A DNA stretch of 25,829 nt, from IMG/VR virus record IMGVR_UViG_3300010413_000148, positions 1-25,829 of that record. One strand, given 5' to 3'. The translations under genes and the position numbers were made by a program. The notes below the pieces were generated by a model, which made no database searches, was not told the DNA's origin, and saw nothing but the letters and a program-made list of their open reading frames with translations. The stretch comes from a virus. Shown here in pieces: positions 1-7,425 of this stretch (position 1 is its first letter; each line of letters begins with the position of its first letter).

Positions 1-395
1 TCGGTGTAGGCGCGTTGCCGGGCGGTTTCGAGCATGCCGGGCGTTTTATAGTCAAATTCCTGCACGGCGCTCGGCACTTGCGTTGGTGCCTGCATGCCGG
101 TTAATGCCAGCATTTCGAAAAGAGCGCCCTGGCCCGCCTGCATGTAGGGCGCAAGCAAGGTGCGTTGCTCGGCCTGCTGCTGCTCGAGCATTTGAATTTT
201 GCGCTGATACTCGGCCATTTGCGTGTCAAATTGGCGTTGCTGCTCGGCGAGCTGTTCGCGCTGAAATTCAACGCCCTGGGCCGTGGCGCTTTGCTGTGCG
301 CTGGCGGCTTTTTTTGCGGCGGATTTTTGAGCCTCAGAGGATAAAACCCCGCCTATTACTGCGCCCCCTACTATGGCTGTGGCAACCCATGTCAT
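1..395 (-). CDS. Ejection/internal virion-like protein, 5' part only
   Basis: The gene starts at 395 (ATG, with GAGGTG six bases or so upstream) and runs off the left edge of the window, so only about 131 N-terminal residues are visible. The stop of the preceding cupin-SET gene overlaps the start as ATGA, so translation is probably coupled. Residues 1-18 form a small, glycine-zipper-like hydrophobic segment (MTWVATAIVGGAVIGG). A long Gln/Ala/Glu-rich stretch from about residue 20 to 80 looks like an alpha-helical coiled coil. This N-terminal design, and a place after the gp4/gp10-type genes, matches P22-type DNA ejection proteins (gp7, gp20, gp16 class), which are expelled with the genome and help it cross the envelope. 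The family cannot be fixed from this fragment; a generic phage DNA transfer protein is equally possible. Confidence 0.6.
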   Translation of the reverse strand, partial: MTWVATAIVGGAVIGGVLSSEAQKSAAKKAASAQQSATAQGVEFQREQLAEQQRQFDTQMAEYQRKIQMLEQQQAEQRTLLAPYMQAGQGALFEMLALTGMQAPTQVPSAVQEFDYKTPGMLETARQRAYT

Positions 396-1138
396 GCTAT
401 CACCTCGCGGTAATCGATTGTAATTTCTTCGCCCAATCCGCTTCCATCCGCGCCGATGATGTCAGTCAATGCTATGACTGCAATTTCATCGTCGGTAAAT
501 TTTTTGATAGCGGCATTCGGCGTGGCGCTATGGTTGATGTATCTCCCGGCCACGGTCAGTTTGCCCATGATTCGATAAGGGATCAGATATTCATTGGCGG
601 CAAAAGGGCAGTATGAATAGAGTCCAAGACCGTGGATCAGGCTTTTTTTGATGGTAAAGGCCGATTCGAATCCTCGTGGAAGTGTAATGATTTCCTCTTC
701 AACTTCATTCCATTCGATCGATTTGAAATCCTCTATATCCTCGTTTCGATCTAAAATCGGCAGTTGAAAGACCGAATCGTCAACGCACATTTCCTGCAAG
801 GCATCAAGATCCCTGATGTTGTCCGGGTTCGGATGGATATTTACAAAAACGGTGTCTTCAAGCGCGTAAAATACTTTATGTCCGGGCGGTGCTATAAACG
901 TGTCCGGCGGCGCATATTCTTTGACGATATTTCCCGGCAGCAGTAAGGCGACTTTGCCTTTTTGCATCAGGGTCACATGTTCGTGGCGATGTCTGCGGCC
1001 AATGCCGACCACCCCGGCGGGCAATACCATTTGCCGAACATAAACCCCCGGCGCGAAGTAATGCGATATCGGGCACTGCGCTTGAGGCAGATGCGCCGCT
1101 TTTTCAATGATCCGACAAAGTTCGGAATCAGATACCAT
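392..1138 (-). CDS. Cupin-SET domain fusion protein
   Basis: 248 residues. The start at 1138 is chosen because GGAG lies about eight bases upstream and the ATG overlaps the stop of the previous gene (TGATG); the frame is open further upstream without a comparable site. Residues about 28-105 look like a cupin barrel, with a His cluster (RRHRHEH, residues 48-54) and a later PGH (His87) that could bind metal. Residues about 155-248 carry SET-domain hallmarks: SLIHGLGLYS near 166-175, the NHSATPN signature near 202-208, and GEEITIDY near 236-243. SET proteins are lysine methyltransferases using S-adenosylmethionine. The gene sits between virion genes, so a capsid or tail protein, or an ejected target in the host, are both conceivable substrates. 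The SET call is firm by motif; the cupin call is moderate; the function is inferred. Confidence 0.75.
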   Translation of the reverse strand: MVSDSELCRIIEKAAHLPQAQCPISHYFAPGVYVRQMVLPAGVVGIGRRHRHEHVTLMQKGKVALLLPGNIVKEYAPPDTFIAPPGHKVFYALEDTVFVNIHPNPDNIRDLDALQEMCVDDSVFQLPILDRNEDIEDFKSIEWNEVEEEIITLPRGFESAFTIKKSLIHGLGLYSYCPFAANEYLIPYRIMGKLTVAGRYINHSATPNAAIKKFTDDEIAVIALTDIIGADGSGLGEEITIDYREVIA

Positions 1139-1473
1139 CAAGTAATCTCCCGCCCCGAAGCGCTGATTGTCAAAGACGTGGCCGCGCTCGCCAGAGTGGA
1201 GATAAACCCCCCCACTTCGAGCGTTTGCCCGACCAACTCCGGGCAGGTATAGCATTCGCTCGGTGCAATCGCCCTGGCGTCAAGGATGCGGTTGCTGGCC
1301 GCCGCCGCGCCGCCGGAAATCACCAGATTGACGGAAAACGTGACGTTTCCGGCAGTGGTGTTGGTCACCGTGAATTTATCGATGATCGTTTTGCAGTTGG
1401 TGGCGGTGTACTGCGTTGTCTGGGTGTTTTCGGCCTGCTTACGCGGGATGATGTTTCTTACGGTTACAGCCAT
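1138..1473 (-). CDS. Small virion-associated protein of unknown function
   Basis: 111 residues, starting at 1473 with AGAGG seven bases upstream. The sequence is rich in Thr, Ala, Val and Ser with alternating hydrophobic residues (for example KFTVTNTTAGNVTFSVNLV near residues 33-51), which predicts an all-beta sandwich-like fold. No enzyme motif is seen. It lies directly downstream of the fibre-like gene and its stop overlaps the start of the cupin-SET gene by one base. Small beta proteins at this place in podovirus late operons are often decoration or fibre-associated proteins, but I do not recognise the family with certainty. Confidence 0.6.
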   Translation of the reverse strand: MAVTVRNIIPRKQAENTQTTQYTATNCKTIIDKFTVTNTTAGNVTFSVNLVISGGAAAASNRILDARAIAPSECYTCPELVGQTLEVGGFISTLASAATSLTISASGREIT

Positions 1474-1481
1474 AAGTACCT

Positions 1482-3071
1482 CTAAGTATTATAAAAATTA
1501 GGCGCTTTGTTTTTAGATCCAATGCAAGTGCTCTGATAATGAATGTCGATGTAATGGACGAACGGATCTGTGGCGGCGTTCAAACTGTTTGCGGTCAATT
1601 CGGTCTTTACCAGCACCAAGCCGTCGATCTCGATGTCATCCCGGTCAAAGTGCGTGGCATCGGCTGTCGCCGCGGTAAACGCTACTTCCGCGATCATATG
1701 CTGATACTGGGTCGTGCTGCCGTTTTGGGTTACCGTGATTGTCTTTGTGGCCGGAAATGCGGCCTGATCGTGGCCCTTGGCATAGGTAATTTCAAAGGAC
1801 CATGTTACCGATCCGGTAGTAACTGCCGCACTGGTATGGCTCCAGTGAACGTGGATATATAGATCTGTGCTTGGCGCATAATCGTGCTTGATATGATATT
1901 CGTTCCACACGATGTCATTGAGGCTGAATTGATAGGCTCGAATACCGCCGGTATAAACGGCATAGCTCGGGTCCGTCGCGGCAACGCCTCGAATCCGGAT
2001 CTCTCCAAGCATGTCATGCCAGGGATAGACCGGGGTGTCAATGTCTACCAGAATGCCTTCGCCGGTCTGCCCGTCGAAAATAAGGTTATCCCGGATCGAA
2101 ACCGTATCAAGTACAGGATCGGAAGTATTCATCCATCTCTGGTTGGTATCGTCCCATGCGATTAGATCGCCATCGGCAATGCCGGAGATGTAAACATCAT
2201 GCAAACCGGATAGATAATTTCCAAGAGACGGCCGGACAAACAGCATACCTTGAATTGCATGCGAATAGACTACTATGGCAACACGAATTTGCGGGTCCGG
2301 CGCGGTCGGTTGGGTAACGGTCAACTCTCCGGCGGTAGTAGATAGATAGAGGATATCGCCATCGTTCCAGGTTTCGCCGACCGGCGTGCCGGTGGTGTCG
2401 ATACCGCGTACAAGGCCGAATGACGTAATATATCCAACATCATTTGAAGCAATGTCCTGCGTGGCGACACCTAAAAACAGATCGGCAAATATCGATGGGT
2501 CAGATTGCGCCAAAGTGACTTCAAGCCGACCTGATGCGCCCACGGTGCCGTCATACATTACCGGCTGGCCGTTATAAATCGTTCCACCCGAAGTATTTTT
2601 GGCGTAATAATGAATCTCCTGGCCCATCTGCAAAACAACATCATTGTATAGACCCACGTTTAACGTGCCGTCCGCGCTGTTCCAGAGGCATCGGCCGGTT
2701 CGATCAATCTGCGCGGCAACGGATATAGAAAAATCGATGTAATCGCGTTTTGAAAAATTGTGGTGGCTGTTGTCGGCGGCATCCTTGAAACGCTGTTCGG
2801 AAAGAATCGAAAGCGTGTCTGAAAGCAGATCGATCCGCGCTTGCAACGTTGCAAGACTTGCTTCCATCTGCTGGCGGTGATCCACGGTGCGGCTCAATGC
2901 CTCGTTGGCATCCGACGATGAGCTGTAAGCCGAATCGGCAGCCTCGGCGATGTCGGCGGGCAGATCCTCGCCCACGCTTTGAAAGAGCCTTTGGAATCGG
3001 ATGATCAATTCCTGGTCTTTTAAAAACGTGGCAAGCTGCGCCCGTGTCAATGCTTTTGGGATGACCGCCAT
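1482..3071 (-). CDS. Fibre-like virion protein
   Basis: 529 residues; the ATG at 3071 overlaps the stop of the gp10-like gene (TGATG) and AGGG lies upstream. Residues about 1-95 are helical and heptad-like (trimeric coiled-coil candidate: QQMEASLATLQARIDLL near 67-83). The middle part (about 130-290) is a beta-rich domain with phrases such as YYAKNTSGGTIYNGQPV and GMLFVRPSLGNYLSG that recur in phage head-fibre and tail-fibre proteins. The C-terminal part (about 330-525) is also beta-rich and ends near a HYIDIHYQS segment. In P22 the tail needle gene 26 follows gene 10, so this gene holds the needle/fibre position, but its sequence is not gp26-like. Likely role: host contact or capsid fibre. 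No depolymerase catalytic motif is visible. Confidence 0.7.
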   Translation of the reverse strand: MAVIPKALTRAQLATFLKDQELIIRFQRLFQSVGEDLPADIAEAADSAYSSSSDANEALSRTVDHRQQMEASLATLQARIDLLSDTLSILSEQRFKDAADNSHHNFSKRDYIDFSISVAAQIDRTGRCLWNSADGTLNVGLYNDVVLQMGQEIHYYAKNTSGGTIYNGQPVMYDGTVGASGRLEVTLAQSDPSIFADLFLGVATQDIASNDVGYITSFGLVRGIDTTGTPVGETWNDGDILYLSTTAGELTVTQPTAPDPQIRVAIVVYSHAIQGMLFVRPSLGNYLSGLHDVYISGIADGDLIAWDDTNQRWMNTSDPVLDTVSIRDNLIFDGQTGEGILVDIDTPVYPWHDMLGEIRIRGVAATDPSYAVYTGGIRAYQFSLNDIVWNEYHIKHDYAPSTDLYIHVHWSHTSAAVTTGSVTWSFEITYAKGHDQAAFPATKTITVTQNGSTTQYQHMIAEVAFTAATADATHFDRDDIEIDGLVLVKTELTANSLNAATDPFVHYIDIHYQSTCIGSKNKAPNFYNT

Positions 3072-4483
3072 CAGTGATTAAGCCCTTCAAGTTTGGCCTC
3101 GATGCGGCTTACGATCAAATGCGCATCCGAAGTGCCGCGAAATTTTTGAATCCGGTAGTTATTGAAATATCCCTGCTGCAACCATCTCAGCCGCTTGGTG
3201 CGCTCTCCGATCATCCCGGCGGAAATCGCCCTTTCCAATCCATAGGTTGTGCCATCAATAGAGGCACTGGTCCAGATGGTCGGGTTCACGCCCAGCGGCA
3301 CCCGCCCCGGCCATGCTGTAAGTTCAAGTTCGTGGATGATCGCGCCTCGGCTTTCATTATAAAGGATATCCGTGGTGAACTCCCAGCCGACCCGCTCGCC
3401 CCAATGCGTTGATAGCGTGTTGTCAAGATAGCCGTAATTGCTGCTCTGCGGGTCGCCCACGATCCATCGCTCGCTATTCCAAACATGATTTTTAGCGCGA
3501 TATTGCGACGTGCCGATCAGCGCCGAAGAGAGAATGAACCACACCGGCACGCCGGTTGCCTGGGTCGCCGCGCCATCGAATACAAGGCATTTATCGGGCA
3601 GATGCACCATTAAAAAGTAATGCGATTTTTCGACTTTGGTTTCGAGCAGCACGGTTGACAGCGTTTCTTCGGTGTACTCTGACAGCATGATATCAACTTC
3701 GCGGCTAGAGATCTTCTGCGCTTCGGCATTCTGGCCCACATAAATGCCGGGGGCCTCGTTTCGGCCGGAACCGAGAAACGCCACCGATCCCATGAAGTAA
3801 CAAAAGGCCGAGGTGCCGACCGCGCCCTTGTCGATGCGGGTGCCTTCGACTCTCTGAAACGGGAAAAGCTCGCCGCCGATATTCTGGAAGATTTCTATCG
3901 TGTGACGGTTTACCGCGAACAATTCATTATTGATCTTCATGACGCCGACAATGGGATCGGGGTCAACTTCGGAAGATCCGTACTTTAGGTTGTTGACGCT
4001 GTAAGGGTCCCCCAATTCGGTCACGATCAGATAAGCGCCATCGGTCAGCACAAAATAGCCGTCGATAAAAACCACATCGTAAGCCGCGCCGAGATCCGGA
4101 TCGACGTTTTGTCCAAAGACTTCTGCAGCAGAAAGCAGAAATAGATTGCCTTCGGAGCAGATCGCCAGATAGTCGAATGAATAATCCATTTGAACCTGGG
4201 CATCGGTTCCGCCTACATCGCCGAGTACTATCGCCGCGCCGCCGCCTGCCGGAAGTTTGACAAGCTTGCTGCCCATTACCCGGTAACAGGTTCCATTCCA
4301 GCAGATCCCGCCGCGATCCACGCCCGGCCCGGTGCCGTAATGAACGATCCCGTCACCGGGCCGCAGGTATCCGGGACTGATCCCGGTCTGTCGCGGCACC
4401 GGGATCATATTGACGGGATAATCCATTCTGATGTCGGGCGCGGCATCGCACCGCGCCCCGGCAAGTACGCTGATGGCTGGCAT
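3071..4483 (-). CDS. P22 gp10-like packaged DNA stabilisation / tail protein
   Basis: 470 residues, almost the length of P22 gp10 (about 472). The start at 4483 has GAAGGGC upstream, four bases after the stop of the preceding gene. Characteristic stretches include an N-terminal YPVNMIPVPRQTGISPGYLRPGDG (described here by residues about 22-45), DGYFVLTDGAYLIVTELGDP (about 145-164), and VGVMKINNELFAVNRHTIEIFQNIG (about 179-203), typical of the gp10 beta-propeller-like fold. In P22, gp10 assembles after gp4 beneath the portal and closes the filled head, forming the tail hub that receives the needle. The neighbour order gp4-like then gp10-like agrees with this. I see no truncation or frameshift. 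Confidence 0.88.
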   Translation of the reverse strand: MPAISVLAGARCDAAPDIRMDYPVNMIPVPRQTGISPGYLRPGDGIVHYGTGPGVDRGGICWNGTCYRVMGSKLVKLPAGGGAAIVLGDVGGTDAQVQMDYSFDYLAICSEGNLFLLSAAEVFGQNVDPDLGAAYDVVFIDGYFVLTDGAYLIVTELGDPYSVNNLKYGSSEVDPDPIVGVMKINNELFAVNRHTIEIFQNIGGELFPFQRVEGTRIDKGAVGTSAFCYFMGSVAFLGSGRNEAPGIYVGQNAEAQKISSREVDIMLSEYTEETLSTVLLETKVEKSHYFLMVHLPDKCLVFDGAATQATGVPVWFILSSALIGTSQYRAKNHVWNSERWIVGDPQSSNYGYLDNTLSTHWGERVGWEFTTDILYNESRGAIIHELELTAWPGRVPLGVNPTIWTSASIDGTTYGLERAISAGMIGERTKRLRWLQQGYFNNYRIQKFRGTSDAHLIVSRIEAKLEGLNH

Positions 4484-4484
4484 A

Positions 4485-5753
4485 TTACGCCCTTCGAGTT
4501 AGAGTCCATGCGCCCGCGCCGGTCTTTTTGGCCCTGAAAAGCCCCTGGCTGTTATCCGTTACCGCGGTATTGGCCGCCAGCAGCATATTGCCCACCAGAG
4601 TCCAGCCGGTGTTGGTCGTTACACTGGCGGTTTCGGCGGCTACGGCGGAAATATTGGTCACGCTGAAATCAAACGCATCGCCTGCCGCGCTGTCGGGCAA
4701 GGCCGTATCAACTGCGGTTGCAAGCGGCAATTGAAGAGCGCTGTTTGCGCCGCCGCCCTGGTTAACGGTGATCTCGCCGGTCAATATCTCTGCTGCGGTA
4801 AGCGTCGCGCTGGTCGTTTTCGCGGCGGCAGCGCCCTGTTTTACGAGCAGTACGCCTCGCGTGATAATTACACCGTCAACGCCTGCCGTGCCGCCGGTGG
4901 TTGCGCCGCCGGTGCCCGGTGTGATCGTGATCGTGCCGCCCGCGCCGCCGTTGCCGGTGCCTGCCGTGGCCGCGCCGCCCGCGCCTGCGGTAATCGCAAG
5001 ATCACCGCCCGCGCCGCCTGCATGAGCGCCGGTTGAATTGGTCGCACCACCCGCACCTGCGGTAAGTGCCACCGCGCCTGCGGCACCACCGGCTTGCCCC
5101 GTGGCTCCGCCGGTATTCGCGCCGCCTGCCTGAGATCGTACCGTTACCGCGCCGGATGCGCCGCCGACTACTGCCGCCGCGCTTGCCGCGCCTGCCCCGC
5201 TCTGCATTGTCACCGCGCCGGATGCGCTTGCCGCTGTTGCCGTGCCTGATGCAATCGTAACCGTGCCTGATGCTCCGGAAGTCGCGCCGCCCGCGCCGGA
5301 AGTGATCGCTACAGCCCCGCCGACGCCGGTCGCCCCAGGAGTGCCGCCGGTAATCGTTACCGCGCCGCCCGCATTGGCCGCCGTGGAAGATGTCCCGCCG
5401 GTTATGGCTATCGCGCCGCCCTGCGTGGATGCCTCGCCGCTTAAAGTCATGGGATCGCCGGTGGCGGCGAACGTGTTGGGAACCGGTGTCGAAATCGTCG
5501 GGCTTGCGCCAACATTGTAGTAGACTTTGCCGGGACCCGCGAAAAGTCTGACCATCTGAATGGCGGAATAAGTGCCTAAAGTTACTTCGGTATTTTCAAT
5601 TTTCTGGCTGTAGCTGTAGGTCAGCGGCATGTTGGGATCATTAACGCCGAGATAGATTTTACAATCGCCTTCATATGCGCCGATAATCATATACTGACCA
5701 ATAGGAATGGCCACATCGACTTCGCCGTTGGGGTACAGAATTTGCTGCGTCAT
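4485..5753 (-). CDS. Gly/Ala-rich repetitive virion protein
   Basis: 422 residues if started at 5753, where GAAGGAGAT lies about nine bases upstream; the frame is open 18 codons further but without a site. Residues 1-110 are an ordinary beta-type head domain. From about residue 113 to 300 the protein is made of a loosely repeated unit of 16-18 residues resembling GGAVTITGGTGGATG, with a hydrophobic pair such as VT.I or VA.I in each unit. This predicts a stacked beta-solenoid or a polyglycine-helix shaft. The last 110 residues return to a normal composition with a TLTAAEILTGEI start. Such proteins are found as head fibres or appendage shafts in environmental podoviruses. The repeat is strong at the protein level and makes long false open frames on the other strand. 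Confidence 0.7.
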   Translation of the reverse strand: MTQQILYPNGEVDVAIPIGQYMIIGAYEGDCKIYLGVNDPNMPLTYSYSQKIENTEVTLGTYSAIQMVRLFAGPGKVYYNVGASPTISTPVPNTFAATGDPMTLSGEASTQGGAIAITGGTSSTAANAGGAVTITGGTPGATGVGGAVAITSGAGGATSGASGTVTIASGTATAASASGAVTMQSGAGAASAAAVVGGASGAVTVRSQAGGANTGGATGQAGGAAGAVALTAGAGGATNSTGAHAGGAGGDLAITAGAGGAATAGTGNGGAGGTITITPGTGGATTGGTAGVDGVIITRGVLLVKQGAAAAKTTSATLTAAEILTGEITVNQGGGANSALQLPLATAVDTALPDSAAGDAFDFSVTNISAVAAETASVTTNTGWTLVGNMLLAANTAVTDNSQGLFRAKKTGAGAWTLTRRA

Positions 5754-5769
5754 TTTTTTTAATCTCCTT

Positions 5770-6234
5770 CTATCCGACCCGATACCAAGTGGTTCCGGCC
5801 AGATCATATTTTAATCTAAAGTAAGCGTTCGCGGCCAGGGTCGTCGGTGCGCCTGCTACGGTCGCGCCATTTCCGGCCACGGTCAAAGTCGTTACGGCCT
5901 GGGTGCAATTGATCAATATCTGCTGCTTGTCGGCGGCGTTTGCCATTTGGGGTAGCGTGATCGTTCCCGCCGCATAGCCTGCCACGGGCGTCAAAATCAG
6001 ATGCGTGTTCGTGTCGTCGTCGGTGATCTGGACGTTAAATCCGGTCGCGGCGGGCGCTGAATACTGCGTGGTAAAGTCAACGAACGCATTGGCAAGGGCG
6101 GTCAGATTCGCTTCAATGAATGTCATGAGCGCGGTCAGACTGGCTCTGCGGTCGTCGCCCTGGGCGGCGGAGTAGAGCGCAAGCTGATCTCCCGCCGCCA
6201 GAGTATCTACTGCTGATAATCGATTAATCGGCAT
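5770..6234 (-). CDS. Conserved phage virion-type protein, unknown function
   Basis: 154 residues, starting at 6234 a few bases after the gp4-like stop, with GGAG upstream. The N-terminus (MPINRLSAVDTLAAGDQLALYS...) is of the type found in many phage proteins that lie next to head-completion genes and suggests a short adaptor segment. The C-terminal half is beta-rich, with TTLTVAGNGATVAGAPTTL near residues 115-133 and an end at TTWYRVG, much like a small fibre tip or capsid-fibre domain. No catalytic residues are seen. Place in the operon suggests a structural role between the tail accessory factor and the glycine-rich protein. Confidence 0.65.
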   Translation of the reverse strand: MPINRLSAVDTLAAGDQLALYSAAQGDDRRASLTALMTFIEANLTALANAFVDFTTQYSAPAATGFNVQITDDDTNTHLILTPVAGYAAGTITLPQMANAADKQQILINCTQAVTTLTVAGNGATVAGAPTTLAANAYFRLKYDLAGTTWYRVG

Positions 6235-6238
6235 GGCT

Positions 6239-6706
6239 CTATGGCTCCAGTAGAAAAGTTAAAGGATCAGGATCATTTACGCCAAGGGTTTGCGAGTCGT
6301 TACGCCATCCTTTGTTGCCCTGGCCTGCGGGAATCGATCCGTTGAATTGCATGTCTTGCGGCGTGGCGGCGTCTTCGAGTAATCGCAGATATGCCATGTG
6401 AGCGGTTCGCATGATTTCGGGCGGGGCATTTTTACCGAATAATGGGCAAAGCCTCTGGGCAAGGCTGTTATAAATCGCTTCGTGGGCCTCATCGGGGCAA
6501 TTGCTATCCTGGTCAAGATCACTGTCAAGCGGGTTGTTTGGCAACGGATAGCCCAGTAGAATGCCGCGCTTGTTCCAGGCCGCCATCATCGCGTCAAGCT
6601 GGCGCAGTGCGCTGGCATACTGCTCGGCGCTCATCTCAAAAGACCAGGACGCTAGCCCGATCAATTCCATGGCCTGTTCAATGTATTGTCTTTTTGTCCA
6701 GCTCAT
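6239..6706 (-). CDS. P22 gp4-like tail accessory factor (head completion)
   Basis: 155 residues versus about 166 in P22 gp4. The pattern of the family is visible: an N-terminal helix KRQYIEQAMELIGLAS, then SALRQLDAMMAAWNKRGILLGY (residues about 31-52), a loop with PDEAHEAIYNSLAQRLCPLFG (about 71-91), and a short Gly-rich tail SIPAGQGNKGW (about 124-134). In P22, twelve copies of gp4 bind beneath the portal ring after packaging and make the platform for gp10. The gene starts inside the 3' end of the preceding gene (overlap of about 29 bases), which suggests coupled translation. The position after coat and before gp10 agrees with the P22 order. Confidence 0.85.
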   Translation of the reverse strand: MSWTKRQYIEQAMELIGLASWSFEMSAEQYASALRQLDAMMAAWNKRGILLGYPLPNNPLDSDLDQDSNCPDEAHEAIYNSLAQRLCPLFGKNAPPEIMRTAHMAYLRLLEDAATPQDMQFNGSIPAGQGNKGWRNDSQTLGVNDPDPLTFLLEP

Positions 6707-7157
6707 TTGCCTTTATCTTTCGGGCCGTGTGATAGGTGATATTATATTTCTCCACCAGGGCCAGCAGGCTGCAATTTTCACACGAAATCAGATCAATCTC
6801 TTCTTCGGTCAAATCCTTGAAACCGCGCCGCTTGGGCTGTACTTCGACTTCGGGCGGATCGTCCTGATGGTCGTGCGCGTCTTTAGCGTCTTGAGTTGTA
6901 TAGTTTTCACATAAAATCAGTTCAATCTCCTCTTCGGTCAAATCCTTGAGACCGCGCCGCTTGGGTTGCACTTCGACTTCGGGCGGATCGTCCTGATGGT
7001 CGTGCGCGTCTTTAGCGTCTTGAGTTGTAAGATACCATCCGCAGTCAAGCATCGATTCCGTTTCGCTCTCCGGAACAATGATATAATCGAAGTAGTCGCC
7101 ATTCAGAAAATGCTCGCCGGGATGCCGATATAACATTCTTGTGGGGCCATGTTTCAT
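6678..7157 (-). CDS. Phage protein with internal duplication and HTH-like C-terminus
   Basis: 159 residues. I place the start at 7157: it overlaps the stop of a 14-codon gene as ATGA and has AGGGGCG upstream; the same frame is open further but without a better site. The N-terminus MKHGPTRMLYRHPGEHF followed by FDYIIVP and a W-Y-L-TTQDAKDAH segment is of a type that often lies beside coat genes in podoviruses. Residues about 43-85 are repeated almost exactly at 86-128 (see the repeat entry), an acidic, His/Asp-rich linker ending in KRRG.KDLTEEEI. After the second copy a helix-turn-helix-like segment follows (LLALVEKYNITYHTARKI). The first copy lacks that helix pair, as if a linker had been doubled. 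Function unknown; a small DNA-binding virion protein is possible. Confidence 0.7.
   Translation of the reverse strand: MKHGPTRMLYRHPGEHFLNGDYFDYIIVPESETESMLDCGWYLTTQDAKDAHDHQDDPPEVEVQPKRRGLKDLTEEEIELILCENYTTQDAKDAHDHQDDPPEVEVQPKRRGFKDLTEEEIDLISCENCSLLALVEKYNITYHTARKIKANELDKKTIH
6772..7029 (-). repeat. 129-bp tandem duplication inside a coding region
   Basis: Two adjacent copies of 129 bases, 6772-6900 and 6901-7029, differ at roughly ten or so positions by eye. The length is 43 codons, so the reading frame is kept. The right half of each copy (the part coding for the acidic linker) is almost identical, while the differences gather in the left part. This looks like a recent in-frame duplication. 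Confidence 0.9.
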
Positions 7158-7198
7158 TTGGGTCGCCCCTTGCCTTTGCCTTTGCCTTTGCATGCCAT
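7154..7198 (-). CDS. Tiny Lys/Gly-repeat peptide (14 aa)
   Basis: ATG at 7198 overlaps the stop of the 52-aa gene (TAATG), and its own stop overlaps the start of the next gene (ATGA). The product would be MACKGKGKGKGRPK, a short, very basic Lys-Gly repeat. The two overlapping junctions suggest that ribosomes pass from one gene to the next, so the frame could be a coupling device, a real basic micro-protein, or a relic. AAAGGGT about ten bases upstream could serve as a ribosome binding site. Evidence is junction architecture only. Confidence 0.4.
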   Translation of the reverse strand: MACKGKGKGKGRPK

Positions 7199-7356
7199 TA
7201 TTTTTTACCCTTTCGTTTACGTGCTTTTTTCTTCGACTCGCGGGCCATTTCCAAAGCGATTGCAACGTTTTGTTTATTGCTGCGTTTGCCGGATTTGGAT
7301 AGCTCACTGATGTTTTTGCTGATCGTTTTTCTACTATAGCCTTGTTTAAGAGGCAT
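7198..7356 (-). CDS. Small basic phage protein (52 aa)
   Basis: 52 residues, ATG at 7356 with AGGAG about nine bases upstream. The sequence begins MPLKQGYSRKTISKNISEL, has an AIALEMARE helix in the middle and ends in a Lys/Arg-rich tail (SKKKARKRKGKK). This pattern (MPLKKGYS.KTISKNI...AIAIAL..ARK) recurs as a tiny basic protein near coat or portal genes in many phages; I recall it as a domain-of-unknown-function family but do not assign a number. The high charge suggests binding to nucleic acid, perhaps to packaged DNA. It is the first gene after the coat protein and follows a perfect stem-loop. Confidence 0.7.
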   Translation of the reverse strand: MPLKQGYSRKTISKNISELSKSGKRSNKQNVAIALEMARESKKKARKRKGKK

Positions 7357-7373
7357 TTTATTTACTCCTGTCA

Positions 7374-7408
7374 TGATGTGTAGAAGTAAAATATACTTCT
7401 ACACATCA
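7374..7408. promoter_or_regulatory. Perfect 15-bp stem-loop between coat and downstream genes
   Basis: Bases 7374-7388 and 7394-7408 are perfect reverse complements with a five-base loop (7389-7393). In the leftward transcript the hairpin lies between the coat stop (7426) and the ribosome binding site of the 52-aa gene. There is no U-run after it, and it is AT-rich, so it is not a standard intrinsic terminator. It may be an mRNA-processing or stabilising element that lets coat be made in excess of the genes downstream, or a weak attenuator. Confidence 0.65.
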
Positions 7409-7425
7409 ACATTTTTACTAATAAA

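Noticed and set aside
83-616. Plus-strand frame of 177 codons at the left end
   Set aside because: It overlaps two minus-strand genes with better evidence (coiled-coil ejection protein and SET protein).
4731-5520. Several plus-strand Ala/Pro/Val-rich frames opposite the Gly/Ala-rich gene
   Set aside because: All mirror the GGC/GCC-rich repeat of the minus-strand gene and lack ribosome binding sites.
5754-5807. Earlier start for the Gly/Ala-rich gene
   Set aside because: The 18 extra codons overlap the preceding gene and cover the strong GAAGGAGAT binding site of the later ATG.
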